Origin: Bradyrhizobium algeriense
Lineage (GTDB): Bacteria > Pseudomonadota > Alphaproteobacteria > Rhizobiales > Xanthobacteraceae
DNA length: 64,000 nt
Assembly (NCBI RefSeq): GCF_036924595.1
Contig: NZ_JAZHRV010000001.1
Span: 868,001 to 932,000 of the forward strand
Direction of reading: 5' to 3'
Each line of letters starts with the position of its first letter. The stretch's first letter is position 1. This document shows positions 16,691 to 25,918 of this stretch, piece after piece. A program made the position numbers and the translations under genes. The notes under the pieces are model-generated. The model was given only the letters and a program-made list of their open reading frames with translations. It searched no databases and had not been told where the DNA came from.

Positions 16691-17662
16691 TCAGGGCTTG
16701 GTCGGAACCGGCTTGAACTGCGTCGAGATGATCTCGGCGGCAGGCCCAAGGTCCTTCATGCCGCCGGCCTTGGCCATGTCGAGCGCGAGCTGGAGCTGCT
16801 CCGGAATCTTCGCACCGTCCATGCTGCCGTCGGTTTCCAGCTTCAGAATCGTGTTTTCATATTCCAGCGCCGCGATCTCGGCGGGAATTTCATAGAGTTC
16901 GGTGATCAGCTTGACGGAGGCGTCCTTGTTGGCGCGCATGAACATCAGCGCGCCATACAGCGCGTTCAGCGTCTTCTGCACCATCTGCGGCTTGTCCTGC
17001 ACGTATTTGTCGAGCGCGATCCAGCCTGCGGCTAGGTTCGGCGGCACCTCTTTGGAGAAGTCGAGGATGGTGCGCGCTTCGCCCGATTTGGAAATCTGGA
17101 AGCTCAGCGGCGAATAGACCACGGCCGCGTCGACATTGCCGGCGAGCAGGTTCGGCACCAGGCCGCCACCGCCGACGGGCACGCGGGTGAATTCGATCTT
17201 CTTGTCCTGCTGGGTCCACAGCGCCAGCAGGTCGGAACCGGAGCCCGCGGAGGTGATCGCGACCTTCTTGCCGGCCAAATCCTTCACCCCGAGCGTCGAT
17301 TTCGAAAGCGTCATCAACTGCCAGCCGTAATAGCCCGTGGCGGCACTGGCGAGCACTTTGGAGTTCACGCCCTTCTTGCGTCCGGCCGACACCAGCGAGG
17401 TGGCGTCGAGAATGACGTCGGCGGCACCCGCCGCCATCGCCTCGAACGTCTCGGCGCCGCCGCGATAGATCGTAAGCTCCGCTGCGATGCCTTCCTTCTC
17501 GAACAATTTCTGCCGCACCGCGGTTTCCGCGATCGTGGTCGGCCAGTAGGTTTTGGTCGGAAGCCCGATGCGGACGGTGTCGGCGGCTTGCGCGTAGCCG
17601 GATGCGCCAAGCACGGTGGCTGCCGTGATCGTTGCCAGGATGTGGCGTCGCGTGATCTTCAT
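16691..17662 (-). CDS. ABC transporter substrate-binding protein (NMT1/SsuA-like)
   Basis: 323 residues. The N-terminus MKITRRHILATITAATVLGA is a signal peptide, possibly Tat-compatible (TRRHIL), ending near SGYAQA. The mature part has the periplasmic binding fold of the NMT1/THI5/SsuA group (VRIGLPTKTYWPTTIAET, 'GGAETFEAMAAGAADVILDA'). Ligands of relatives include sulfonates, nitrate, pyrimidines and aromatic acids; the ligand here is unknown. The RBS AAGGGGAAA precedes ATG 17662. It is the first transporter gene after the GntR regulator and probably the most highly expressed. Confidence 0.9.
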   Translation of the reverse strand: MKITRRHILATITAATVLGASGYAQAADTVRIGLPTKTYWPTTIAETAVRQKLFEKEGIAAELTIYRGGAETFEAMAAGAADVILDATSLVSAGRKKGVNSKVLASAATGYYGWQLMTLSKSTLGVKDLAGKKVAITSAGSGSDLLALWTQQDKKIEFTRVPVGGGGLVPNLLAGNVDAAVVYSPLSFQISKSGEARTILDFSKEVPPNLAAGWIALDKYVQDKPQMVQKTLNALYGALMFMRANKDASVKLITELYEIPAEIAALEYENTILKLETDGSMDGAKIPEQLQLALDMAKAGGMKDLGPAAEIISTQFKPVPTKP

Positions 17663-17709
17663 TGTGACGTTTCCCCTTGATTTTTCTTGATTGGTTTGGT
17701 TTCGAGCGG

Positions 17710-18438
17710 TCAGGCGGTGTTGCCACCTCCAAACGTTTTCGGCGTGGCAAGTTCGACGAGGTGCATGGTCGTCATGAAATGCTTCGAGAGCGCCGCGACC
17801 GCGGCATCGGCATCGCGCTTGAGCGTGGCATGCACGATTGCCGCGTGTTCGGCCTCGACGTTGCGGGATTTTTCGCTGTTGCGCCGGATCGCGAGCCTCC
17901 GATAGCGCTCGCTCTGCTCATGCAGCACATCGCGAAACCCGAGCAGCCATTGCGAGCCGCAGGCGTTCACCAGCGTGCGATGGAAGACGCGGTGCCGCAC
18001 CACCCATTCCTCATAGTGATGGGTCGGATCGTCGGGATAGGTATGGGGAACGGCGCAGAGCGCTGCGAACGATTTTTCCACCGAGGCAAGCCATGCCGCG
18101 TCGCCACGCTCGATCGAGCGCCGCAGCGCCAGCCCTTCGATATCGACACGGGTCTGCGTCACGTCCCGAAGATCGGCTGATGATACCGGGCTGACGCGAA
18201 AGCCACGCTGGTCGGATGCCTGCACCAGCCCGTCCGCGACCAGCCGCGACAGCGCTTCGCGCACCGCGGCGAGGCTGACCGAGAACTGTTTGGCGAGACC
18301 GGCAATATGCAGCTTCTGGCCGGGCAGCAGCCGGGTCGAGAGAATATCCGCGCGCAGCCGCTCCTGAACGGCTGATGTCAGGCTTCGAGGCCGTTCGTCG
18401 GCAAGGCTCTCACCAAAACTCAACCCGATACTGCTCAT
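17710..18438 (-). CDS. GntR family regulator (FadR/FCD subfamily)
   Basis: 242 residues. N-terminal winged helix (LHIAGLAKQFSVSLAAVREA, LSRLVADGLV) followed by an all-helical FCD ligand domain with metal-binding histidines (EEWVVRHRVFHRTLV, and H in HAAIVHATL). It heads the minus-strand ABC/FAH/MetE-like run with 47 bases between its stop and the binding-protein ATG, so it likely senses the imported compound or a breakdown product. A 15-bp palindrome at 18474-18488, 36 bases before its ATG, is a candidate autoregulatory operator. Confidence 0.9.
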   Translation of the reverse strand: MSSIGLSFGESLADERPRSLTSAVQERLRADILSTRLLPGQKLHIAGLAKQFSVSLAAVREALSRLVADGLVQASDQRGFRVSPVSSADLRDVTQTRVDIEGLALRRSIERGDAAWLASVEKSFAALCAVPHTYPDDPTHHYEEWVVRHRVFHRTLVNACGSQWLLGFRDVLHEQSERYRRLAIRRNSEKSRNVEAEHAAIVHATLKRDADAAVAALSKHFMTTMHLVELATPKTFGGGNTA

Positions 18439-18473
18439 GGCGGCGCAGATTGGCGAGGGAAGGCGATGTCGTC

Positions 18474-18488
18474 AATCGAAAATCGATT
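18474..18488. promoter_or_regulatory. Candidate GntR operator
   Basis: AATCGA-AAA-TCGATT is a perfect 6-bp inverted repeat with a 3-base centre, 36 bases upstream of the GntR gene and in an AT-richer segment than the surroundings. Size and position fit an FCD-type GntR dimer site that would control the whole minus-strand operon. No footprint or second copy was seen in the window. Confidence 0.4.
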
Positions 18489-18619
18489 TTTTATCCAAGC
18501 TGCTGCCAAGGCTTCGGTTTCTGGTTTGGTGGCCGCCATGCGCTGTCTAGCCCTGAATACCTCGCGGCGCGTCCGCACTAAAAATCACCGTGACAACTTG
18601 CCGGTGGTGACATAGATAG

Positions 18620-18631
18620 TTCGCATGCGAA
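18620..18631. promoter_or_regulatory. Candidate MarR operator
   Basis: TTCGCATGCGAA is a perfect 12-bp palindrome 19 bases before the MarR ATG, set in an AT-rich patch (TAG before, ATAAATTAG after). Aromatic-acid-responsive MarR proteins bind similar TTCGC/GCGAA palindromes over their own promoter, so this fits an autoregulatory site for the MarR/enoyl-CoA hydratase pair. Confidence 0.45.
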
Positions 18632-18650
18632 ATAAATTAGCTTCATCGGC

Positions 18651-19091
18651 ATGAGCCCGCGGCGCGAGCACCGGCTGGTTTTCCTGCTCAGCGTCGCGCA
18701 GCGCCGGCTGCAGCGCTGGATGGCGGCGCGGACGCAAGCCAGCGGCGTTACCGCCGCGCAGTCCGGCTTGCTGTTCATCCTGGGCCAGCGGGACGGCGTG
18801 CTGATGGGCGAGGCGGGCGCGGCGCTTGATCTCGGCCCGCCCGGCATCAGCGGACTGGTGGACCGGATGACGGCTGCGGACCTGATCAAGCGCCGTGCCG
18901 ATCCGGATGACGGGCGCGCGTGGCGGCTCTGGCTGACGCCGGCCGGCCGCGCGGCGATGGCGCAGTCGAAGGCAGGGCTCGCCGAGGTCAATGCGCGCCT
19001 CACGGAAGGCTTCACCGAGGCCGAGATCGATGTCGTCGCGCGCTGGCTCACCACCATGCAAACCAGATTTCCCAGAGGAGAAGATGAATGA
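18651..19091 (+). CDS. MarR family transcriptional regulator
   Basis: 146 residues with the MarR winged helix: TAAQSGLLFILGQRDGVLMG, recognition helix near 'LGPPGISGLVDRM', and the DPDDGRAWRLWLT wing that touches DNA. It ends in a dimerisation helix. The stop overlaps the ATG of the enoyl-CoA hydratase gene (ATGA), so regulator and enzyme are coupled; control by the acyl-CoA substrate of that enzyme is a reasonable inference. A 12-bp palindrome lies immediately upstream. Confidence 0.9.
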   Translation: MSPRREHRLVFLLSVAQRRLQRWMAARTQASGVTAAQSGLLFILGQRDGVLMGEAGAALDLGPPGISGLVDRMTAADLIKRRADPDDGRAWRLWLTPAGRAAMAQSKAGLAEVNARLTEGFTEAEIDVVARWLTTMQTRFPRGEDE

Positions 19092-19864
19092 CCGAGCATA
19101 TCAAGATCGAGAAGAGCGACGGGATTTTGAGCCTGACGATGGCTCGCCCGGACAAGAAGAACGCGCTGACCAATGCGATGTACGGCGCGCTGGCCGACGC
19201 AATCGAAGGCGCGGAGACTGATCCATCCGTCCGCGTTCTCCTGATCCGCGGCGAGGGCGACATGTTCACCGCCGGCAACGACGTCGGCGAGTTCGCCGCC
19301 ATTGCGACAGGCGCGGTTCAGGGCGAGCGGCATGTCGGACGTTTCCTGCAGGCGCTCGCCAGATCGAGCCGTCCGCTGGTCGCGGCCGTTCAAGGACGCG
19401 CCGTCGGCATCGGCACCACGATGCTGCTGCATTGCGATCTGGTCGTGCTGGCCGAGAACGCGCTGCTCTCGACGCCGTTCGTCAATCTGGCGTTGGTTCC
19501 CGAAGCGGCCTCCAGCCTGTTGATGCCGCTCCGTATCGGCTATGCGCGCGCCTTCGAAATGTTCTCGCTTGGTGAAGCTGTCGATGCCAAATCGGCGTTG
19601 GCCTGGGGGCTCGCCAATCGGGTGGTGCCACTGGACAAGCTCGACGCCGAAGCAAGAGCGCTCGCGTCCCGGCTGGCGAAACAGCCGGCGGGTGCCGTCA
19701 GCACGACGAAGCGGCTGATGCGCAATCCGGAACTGCTCATGGCGCAGATCAAGGCGGAAAGCGAGCAGTTCGCGGCAAGGCTGAAGACCGTGGAGGCGCG
19801 CGAAGCTTTCACCGCCTTCGCCGAACGCCGGCCGCCGGACTTTTTGAAACTCGCCGCAAGCTGA
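19088..19864 (+). CDS. Enoyl-CoA hydratase/isomerase family protein
   Basis: 258 residues of the crotonase fold. The oxyanion-hole block MFTAGNDVGEF and the second one 'GRAVGIGTTMLLHCDLVV' are present. At the catalytic region 'FVNLALVPEAASSLLMP' one Glu is kept. Crotonases hydrate, isomerise or hydrolyse CoA thioesters in fatty-acid or aromatic degradation; the exact substrate is unknown. It overlaps the marR stop by four bases. The GMC oxidoreductase gene follows after 86 bases and may be cotranscribed. Confidence 0.88.
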   Translation: MTEHIKIEKSDGILSLTMARPDKKNALTNAMYGALADAIEGAETDPSVRVLLIRGEGDMFTAGNDVGEFAAIATGAVQGERHVGRFLQALARSSRPLVAAVQGRAVGIGTTMLLHCDLVVLAENALLSTPFVNLALVPEAASSLLMPLRIGYARAFEMFSLGEAVDAKSALAWGLANRVVPLDKLDAEARALASRLAKQPAGAVSTTKRLMRNPELLMAQIKAESEQFAARLKTVEAREAFTAFAERRPPDFLKLAAS

Positions 19865-19950
19865 GCGGCCTCTCCCCGCCCGCGACCGGGAGGTGATTGA
19901 CCGCCCGTGGCGGCCCCGCTACCTCTTTCGGGTTGCGTGCGGGGAAACAA

Positions 19951-21564
19951 ATGAACAAGAACAATGAAGCTTCCGAATTCGACTACGTCATCGTCGGCGC
20001 CGGCTCAGCCGGATGCGTGCTCGCCAATCGCCTGAGCGCCGACGGCAAGCATTCCGTGTTGTTGCTGGAGGCCGGACCGAAAGACAGCAATCTCTGGATC
20101 CACGTGCCGCTCGGCTACGGAAAACTGTTCAAGGAAAAATCCGTCAACTGGATGTACCAGACTGAGCCAGAACCAGGCTTGAACGGCAGGCAGGTGTTCC
20201 AGCCACGCGGAAAAGTGCTCGGCGGCTCGAGCTCGATCAACGGCCTGCTCTATGTGCGGGGCCAGCACGAGGACTACGATCGCTGGCGCCAGCGTGGCAA
20301 TGCCGGCTGGGGCTACGACGACGTGCTGCCCTATTTCAGGAAGGCTGAGAACCAGCAGCGCGGAGACGACAAGTATCACGGCACGGGCGGGCCGTTGCCG
20401 GTGTCGGACTGGCGGCATCACGATCCATTGTCGGAAGCCTTCGTCGTCGCCGCCGCCGAAACCGGCATTCCGACCAATCCGGATTTCAACGGCGCTACGC
20501 AGGAAGGTGCGGGATTTTTCCAGATCACAACAAGTCGTGGCCGGCGCGCCAGCACGGCGTTCTCGTACCTGCGTCCGGCGAAGAGCCGCAGCAATTTGCA
20601 TATCGAGACTTCGGCGCTGGCGCAGCGCATCCTGTTCGAAGGGCGGCGCGCCAAGGCGGTCGAATACAAGCGGGAAGGCCGTGCTCGCACGGCGCGGGCG
20701 CGCAAGGAAATCCTGGTCTCCAGCGGCGCGTATAACTCGCCGCAATTGCTGCAGCTCTCCGGCGTCGGTCCGGCGGACCTTCTGAAGCAGCACGGCATCG
20801 AGATCGTGCTCGACGCGCCCGGCGTCGGCAATGATCTGCAGGATCACATGCAGGTCCGCCTGATCACGCGCTGCGCGCAAAAGGTCACGCTCAACGACGT
20901 GGTCAACAATCCGGTACGCCGGGTGATGGCGGGCATTCAGTACGCCGCCCTGCGAAAAGGGCCGCTGACGATTGCCGCCGGCACCTCGGGCGCATTCTTC
21001 AAGACCAGTCCTCGGCTGGCGTCGCCCGATATCCAGATTCACTTCCTGCCGTTCTCGACCGACAAGATGGGTGAGAAGCTTCACGCACTTTCCGGTTTTA
21101 CCGCTTCGGTCTGCCAGTTGCGCCCGGAAAGCCGCGGTTCGCTGCGCATCAAAAGCGCCGATGCTTCTGTGCCGCCGGAAATCCGCATCAACTATCTCGC
21201 GACCGAAACCGATCGCCGCGCCTTCATCGACGGCATCCGCATCCTGCGCAAGATCCTCGCCGCGCCAGCGCTGAAGGCTTACGCGGTGGGGGAAGTCGAT
21301 CCCGGTCCGAAAGTGCAGAGCGACGACGAATTGCTCGATTTCTGTCGCCGTACCGGCAGCACGGTCTATCACCCGACCTCGACCTGCCGCATGGGCAGCG
21401 ATGCGCTCGCCGTCGTCGATCAGCGCTTGCGCGTGCGCGGCATCGAAGGCCTGCGCGTAGTCGATGCGTCTGTTATGCCGGACCTGATGTCAGGCAATAC
21501 CAACGCGCCGACCATCATGATTGCTGAGAAAGCGTCGGATATGATCCTGGAGGACGCAAGGTAG
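19951..21564 (+). CDS. GMC family FAD-dependent oxidoreductase (choline/alcohol dehydrogenase-like)
   Basis: 537 residues. FAD-binding VIVGAGSAGCVLANRLS near the N-terminus, GMC signature 1 GGSSSINGLLYVRG, signature 2 'SSGAYNSPQLLQLSGVGPA', catalytic His in YHPTSTCRMG and the closing NTNAPTIMIAEKASDMI are all intact. It would oxidise a primary alcohol to aldehyde, as AlkJ or BetA do, probably near the inner membrane. ATG 19951, preceded by a purine-rich GGGGAAACAA, begins the family N-terminus; an upstream GTG-type start would add 18 unrelated residues. Confidence 0.9.
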   Translation: MNKNNEASEFDYVIVGAGSAGCVLANRLSADGKHSVLLLEAGPKDSNLWIHVPLGYGKLFKEKSVNWMYQTEPEPGLNGRQVFQPRGKVLGGSSSINGLLYVRGQHEDYDRWRQRGNAGWGYDDVLPYFRKAENQQRGDDKYHGTGGPLPVSDWRHHDPLSEAFVVAAAETGIPTNPDFNGATQEGAGFFQITTSRGRRASTAFSYLRPAKSRSNLHIETSALAQRILFEGRRAKAVEYKREGRARTARARKEILVSSGAYNSPQLLQLSGVGPADLLKQHGIEIVLDAPGVGNDLQDHMQVRLITRCAQKVTLNDVVNNPVRRVMAGIQYAALRKGPLTIAAGTSGAFFKTSPRLASPDIQIHFLPFSTDKMGEKLHALSGFTASVCQLRPESRGSLRIKSADASVPPEIRINYLATETDRRAFIDGIRILRKILAAPALKAYAVGEVDPGPKVQSDDELLDFCRRTGSTVYHPTSTCRMGSDALAVVDQRLRVRGIEGLRVVDASVMPDLMSGNTNAPTIMIAEKASDMILEDAR

Positions 21565-21576
21565 GCTTCTTCTTAT

Positions 21577-21706
21577 CTCGCCCCGCTTGCGGGGAGAGGT
21601 CGGCGCGAAGCGCCGGGTGAGGGGGTACCGGACCATCAGCGAACGCTAGTGCAAGCGGATAGAGATGCCCCTCACCCCAACCCTCTCCCCGCAAGAGCGG
21701 GGCGAG
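21577..21706. repeat. Intergenic palindromic repeat element
   Basis: The left arm (21577-21599, CTCGCCCCGCTTGCGGGG then AGAGG) is answered by its reverse complement at 21682-21706, which carries two extra bases. An inner pair, GGTGAGGGG near 21616 and CCCCTCACC near 21668, nests inside. The element fills almost the whole gap between the convergent GMC and hemE genes and could act as a bidirectional terminator. Similar elements are scattered in bradyrhizobial genomes. Confidence 0.8.
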
Positions 21707-21717
21707 GGAGTGGCCGA

Positions 21718-22809
21718 TCATCCCCTATACGCCCGCACCCGCTTCAGCATCTGCTCGACATGGGCGATCGGGGTTTCCGGCTGAATGCCATGGCCGAGGT
21801 TGAAGATCAGCCGTCCTTCTGCGTAATTCGCCAGCACGTCGTCGACGGCGCGGTCGAGCGCGGCGCCGCCCGCGATCAACGCCAGCGGATCGAGATTGCC
21901 CTGCACGGCGACGCGGCTCTGCACGCGCTCGCGGATCATTGACGGCTCGGCTGCCCAGTCGATGCTGACGGCATCGACGCCGGTCGCTTCGACATAGGCC
22001 GGCAGCAGCGCGCCCGCGCCGCGGGGAAAGCCGATGATTTTCGCTTCAGGCGCTTTCGCGCGCACGCCGGCGACGATGCGTTTCGCAGGCTCGATCGACC
22101 AGCGCTCGAATTCACGCGGCGGCAGCACGCCGGCCCAGGTATCGAAGATCTGCAACGCGTCCGCGCCGGCCTTGAGCTGGCCGAGCAGGTATTGGATCGA
22201 GTTCTCGACCAGCACGTCGATGATTTCAGCGAACGTCTCCGGGTGACGATAGGCCATCATCCGCGCCGGCGCCTGGTCGGGTGTGCCTTGTCCCGCAACC
22301 ATGTAGGTCGCGACCGTCCATGGCGCGCCGCAGAAGCCGATCAGCGCGATCTCAGGCGCGAGTTCGCGCTTCACGCGGCGCAGTGCTTCATAGACCGGCT
22401 CGAGCTTGCCGAAATCGGCGTGGCGCGCCAGTGTGGTCACCTGCTCCGGTGTATTCAGCGGATCGAGCCGCGGGCCTTCGCCGGCCTCGAAGCGCACGGA
22501 ACGGCCGAGCGCGTAGGGGATGACGAGAATGTCGGAAAAGATGATCGCAGCGTCGAAGTTGAAGCGGCGGATCGGCTGCAGCGTCACCTCGGCGGCATAG
22601 TCCGGCGTGAAGCAGAGGTCGAGAAAGCTCCCGGCCTTGGCGCGCAACTCGCGATACTCCGGCAGATAGCGCCCGGCCTGCCGCATCATCCAGATCGGCG
22701 GCACCTGCTGGCGGCGGCCGGACAGCACTTCGAGAAATGGTTTTGCGACGGATTTCTGAGACAATCGAAGGGTTCCTGCGGGCGGCTGATATTTGTGCCT
22801 CTGATACAC
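21718..22809 (-). CDS. hemE: Uroporphyrinogen decarboxylase HemE
   Basis: Up to 363 residues. HemE removes four carboxyl groups from uroporphyrinogen III to give coproporphyrinogen III in heme synthesis. Signature 1 [17 protein letters not shown], the catalytic Asp block [12 protein letters not shown] and signature 2 '[16 protein letters not shown]' are intact. GTG 22809 has GGAGGG at good distance and is called, but the first 15 residues are unlike other HemE proteins. TTG 22764 ([14 protein letters not shown]), with AGGAA upstream, gives a more typical N-terminus. It is divergent from a small hypothetical gene. Confidence 0.93.
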   Translation of the reverse strand: MYQRHKYQPPAGTLRLSQKSVAKPFLEVLSGRRQQVPPIWMMRQAGRYLPEYRELRAKAGSFLDLCFTPDYAAEVTLQPIRRFNFDAAIIFSDILVIPYALGRSVRFEAGEGPRLDPLNTPEQVTTLARHADFGKLEPVYEALRRVKRELAPEIALIGFCGAPWTVATYMVAGQGTPDQAPARMMAYRHPETFAEIIDVLVENSIQYLLGQLKAGADALQIFDTWAGVLPPREFERWSIEPAKRIVAGVRAKAPEAKIIGFPRGAGALLPAYVEATGVDAVSIDWAAEPSMIRERVQSRVAVQGNLDPLALIAGGAALDRAVDDVLANYAEGRLIFNLGHGIQPETPIAHVEQMLKRVRAYRG

Positions 22810-22865
22810 GCAGGTTCCCTCCGGGCCAAGGACGGATACCAGGGGCGAACGTGGAACCGGCGTAA

Positions 22866-23120
<255 letters not shown>

Positions 23121-23126
23121 CGCAAA

Positions 23127-23342
23127 TCAGTAATGCGGCGGCGGCTCGTTCGCGGGACCCGGCGCGTTGCTTTCGGCTTCCTGAAGGCGCTCCTTCAGTT
23201 CAGCGACCTGGCGCGTCAGCCTGTCGATCTCAACCCACTGCGCGGTGATCGTCTGGTTTAATGTCTCGATGGTCACATCCTGATAGGTCAGCCGCATTTC
23301 CAGCGCGTCGATGCGCTCGCTTAAGTCGTCGGCATCACTCAT
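23127..23342 (-). CDS. slyX: SlyX family protein
   Basis: 71 residues forming one long coiled coil (RIDALEMRLTYQDVTIETLN, then RLTRQVAELKERLQEAE) and ending with the family's proline-rich …PPPHY tail. Length matches SlyX. Its biochemical role is not established. ATG 23342 lies inside the last codons of the upstream trhO gene, so it is translationally coupled; longer frames above it are the trhO gene read out of frame. Confidence 0.85.
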   Translation of the reverse strand: MSDADDLSERIDALEMRLTYQDVTIETLNQTITAQWVEIDRLTRQVAELKERLQEAESNAPGPANEPPPHY

Positions 23343-24087
23343 GGGAGCCATCGTTCGGTCGTCGCTGCCGCAGCCCGTGGCCCAGCGCCACACGTTCGTC
23401 GAATACAAAACACTCGCCGCGCCAGCGGCTCTCTTGCTCCGGCACGCCTTCGAGATACCGCAGGATGCCGCCCTTGAGGTGATAGACCTCACCAAACCCC
23501 AGCGCCAGCAGATAGGCGCTGGCTTTCTCGCACCGGATACCTCCGGTGCAGAACATCGCGATCCTCTTGTGCTTCGCCGGGTCGAGTTTCTCCGCGGCGA
23601 ATTCCTTGAACTGCCCAAAACTCTTGATGCCGGGATCGACCGCGCCCTCGAAAGTGCCCATCGCCACCTCGAACGCATTGCGGGTGTCGATGACAAGCGT
23701 ATCGGGCGCGGCAATCAGTTCGTTCCAGTCCGACGGCTCGACATAGGTCCCGACCTGCCGCCTCGGATCCGCGGTGGTATCTCCGAGCGTGACGATTTCC
23801 TTTTTCGGCCGAATCTTCAGCCGCTGGAACGGCATCTCGGTAGCGCTCGAAAACTTGAGTTCGAGATTGTCGAGCCGGCCAGCGAAGAGGGGGCCGTGCT
23901 GCAGCTCCCGGACGAACGCGTCGATGCCCTCATCGCCACCCGCAACGGTGCCATTGATGCCCTCGTGGGCCAGCAGCACGCTACCCTTGATCCCAAGGCC
24001 TGCAGCAAGCGCGCGCAGCGGCTCGCGCAGCTCCCGGAAGTCCGGCAGGGCGGCGAATTGGTAGAGGGCGGCGACCTTGAACGGCAT
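23335..24087 (-). CDS. trhO: Rhodanese-like tRNA uridine hydroxylase TrhO
   Basis: 250 residues: an N-terminal acylphosphatase-like domain (VLLAHEGINGTVAG) and a central rhodanese domain with the active Cys180 in MFCTGGIRCEKAS. The family (YceA/TrhO) hydroxylates U34 of certain tRNAs in an oxygen-dependent way as the first step to 5-methoxy-type wobble modification. The C-terminus lacks the long zinc-binding extension of E. coli YceA and is short, as in other alphaproteobacterial members. It is coupled to slyX downstream by an 8-base overlap. Confidence 0.9.
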   Translation of the reverse strand: MPFKVAALYQFAALPDFRELREPLRALAAGLGIKGSVLLAHEGINGTVAGGDEGIDAFVRELQHGPLFAGRLDNLELKFSSATEMPFQRLKIRPKKEIVTLGDTTADPRRQVGTYVEPSDWNELIAAPDTLVIDTRNAFEVAMGTFEGAVDPGIKSFGQFKEFAAEKLDPAKHKRIAMFCTGGIRCEKASAYLLALGFGEVYHLKGGILRYLEGVPEQESRWRGECFVFDERVALGHGLRQRRPNDGSHE

Positions 24088-24291
24088 GGCGACCGTTTAT
24101 CAGGCGGGCCGGGCAGGGGAAACCCCGCAAAGCCCTGCGTATTCCGCGTATTGCCACCGCGAGACCTTGGCATGCCAGCCATTGCCCAGTTGGGGATGAA
24201 TATGCCAAAGAACCGTCTGTAAACTCACCCGATCGTCCCCAGCGGGATGCCCAAGAAATATTGAAGAAACGCTGAAAAGAAAGCACTCGCG

Positions 24292-25878
24292 ATGAGGAAT
24301 TTCCATTTCGCCGGCCGCTCCACGGTCCATGCCCAGAACGCGATGGTGGCGACGTCGCACCCGGAGGCCGCGCTTGTCGCCATCGACGTGATGCGCGCGG
24401 GCGGTACGGCTGCGGACGCCGCGGTTGCGGCCTGCGCGCTGCTCGGCGTCATCGAGCCGCAATCGACCGGCATCGGCGGCGATTGTTTTGCGCTGATCCA
24501 GCCGAAGGGCGAGGGCAAGATAACGGCCTATAACGGCTCCGGCCGCGCGCCGATGGCGGCAACGGCCGAATGGTATCTCGAGCGCAAGATCCATTCGGTG
24601 CCGCTGACATCGGCCCATGCGGTGAGCATTCCCGGCGCGATCGACGCCTGGGATACGATCCTGCGCGACCATGGCAAGATGGGGCTCGACACGCTGCTGC
24701 AGCCCGCGATCAAGGCGGCCGAAGAAGGCTATGTCGTCGCGCCGCGCATCGCCTTCGACTGGAAGAACCAGTTCGAGAAGCTGAAGAACGGCACCAACAC
24801 CGAACGCTATCTTTTGCCGCACGGCAAGCCGGCGGTCGCCGGCGATGTGATCCATCAGCCGGAACTCGGCAAGACACTGCGCGCAATCGCCAAGAACGGT
24901 CGCGACGCGTTCTATGCCGGCGAGATCGCGGCCGACATGGTGGAGACCTTGCGCGGCATCGGCGGCCTGCACACGCTGGAAGATTTCGCCGCGCATTCGA
25001 CCGAAACCACGTCGCCGATCGGCACGATGTATAAGGGCCATGATGTCTGGCAGTGCCCGCCAAATGGCCCGGGCATCACCATGCTGGTGATGCTGAATAT
25101 CCTCTCTCGCTTCGACCTGACGAAGTTCGCGCCGCTCAGCGTCGAGCGCTTCCATCTCGAGGCGGAAGCCGCGCGCATCGCCTACATGATGCGCGAGCAG
25201 TACATTGGCGATCCGCAGCAGGTTCACGTCGACGTTGCCGGCATTCTCGCGAAGGAATTCGCCGAGGAGCACATCAAAAACATCAGGATGGATCGGCTGC
25301 TGGATCTCCCGAATGTTGCGCCGCCGATGAATCCGTCCACGGTCTACATCACCGTGGTCGACAAGGACCGCAACGTCTGCTCGTTCATCAACTCGATCGC
25401 GCATTCCTTCGGCTCGGCGATCGTGTCCGACAAGACCGGCATCCTGCTGCAGAACCGCGCCGGCGGTTTCCGGATCCAGCCCGGCCATCCCAATTGCATC
25501 GCGCCGGGCAAGCGGCCGCTGCACACCATTATTCCCTCACTCGCCACCAAGAATGGTCGCGCGTTGATGCCGTTCGGCGTGATGGGCGGACAGTATCAGC
25601 CGGTGGGCCAGACCCGCGTGCTGACCAACATGCTCGACTATGGCTGCGACGTGCAGGAAGCCATCGATATGCCGCGCGGCCTGCATTATGAAGGCGTCTA
25701 CCAGCTCGAGGACAGCGTGCCGGCCGAGATCGTCGAGGGCCTGAAGAAGATCGGCCACAAGACCACCAGCGTGGTCGGCCCGCTCGGCGGCGGCCAGGCG
25801 ATCTGGATCGACTGGGACAAGGGCACACTGACCGGCGGTTCCGATCCCCGCAAGGACGGTTGCGCGCTGGGCTATTGA
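24292..25878 (+). CDS. Gamma-glutamyltransferase family protein
   Basis: 528 residues of the Ntn-hydrolase GGT family, which autocleaves into two subunits. N-terminal blocks (AQNAMVATSHPEAALVAIDV, GGTAADAAVAACALLGVIEP, STGIGGDCF) are typical. The expected nucleophile is a Thr in NPSTVYITVVD, about residue 350. No signal peptide is visible, so it may be cytoplasmic. Relatives include glutathione-degrading GGTs and acyl- or aminoester-specific amidases, so substrate is open. The FKBP gene follows after 40 bases. Confidence 0.9.
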   Translation: MRNFHFAGRSTVHAQNAMVATSHPEAALVAIDVMRAGGTAADAAVAACALLGVIEPQSTGIGGDCFALIQPKGEGKITAYNGSGRAPMAATAEWYLERKIHSVPLTSAHAVSIPGAIDAWDTILRDHGKMGLDTLLQPAIKAAEEGYVVAPRIAFDWKNQFEKLKNGTNTERYLLPHGKPAVAGDVIHQPELGKTLRAIAKNGRDAFYAGEIAADMVETLRGIGGLHTLEDFAAHSTETTSPIGTMYKGHDVWQCPPNGPGITMLVMLNILSRFDLTKFAPLSVERFHLEAEAARIAYMMREQYIGDPQQVHVDVAGILAKEFAEEHIKNIRMDRLLDLPNVAPPMNPSTVYITVVDKDRNVCSFINSIAHSFGSAIVSDKTGILLQNRAGGFRIQPGHPNCIAPGKRPLHTIIPSLATKNGRALMPFGVMGGQYQPVGQTRVLTNMLDYGCDVQEAIDMPRGLHYEGVYQLEDSVPAEIVEGLKKIGHKTTSVVGPLGGGQAIWIDWDKGTLTGGSDPRKDGCALGY

Positions 25879-25918
25879 GCGTCTAGAAGCTCCGTCTCTC
25901 CAAGAAGAGGTTCAACAG

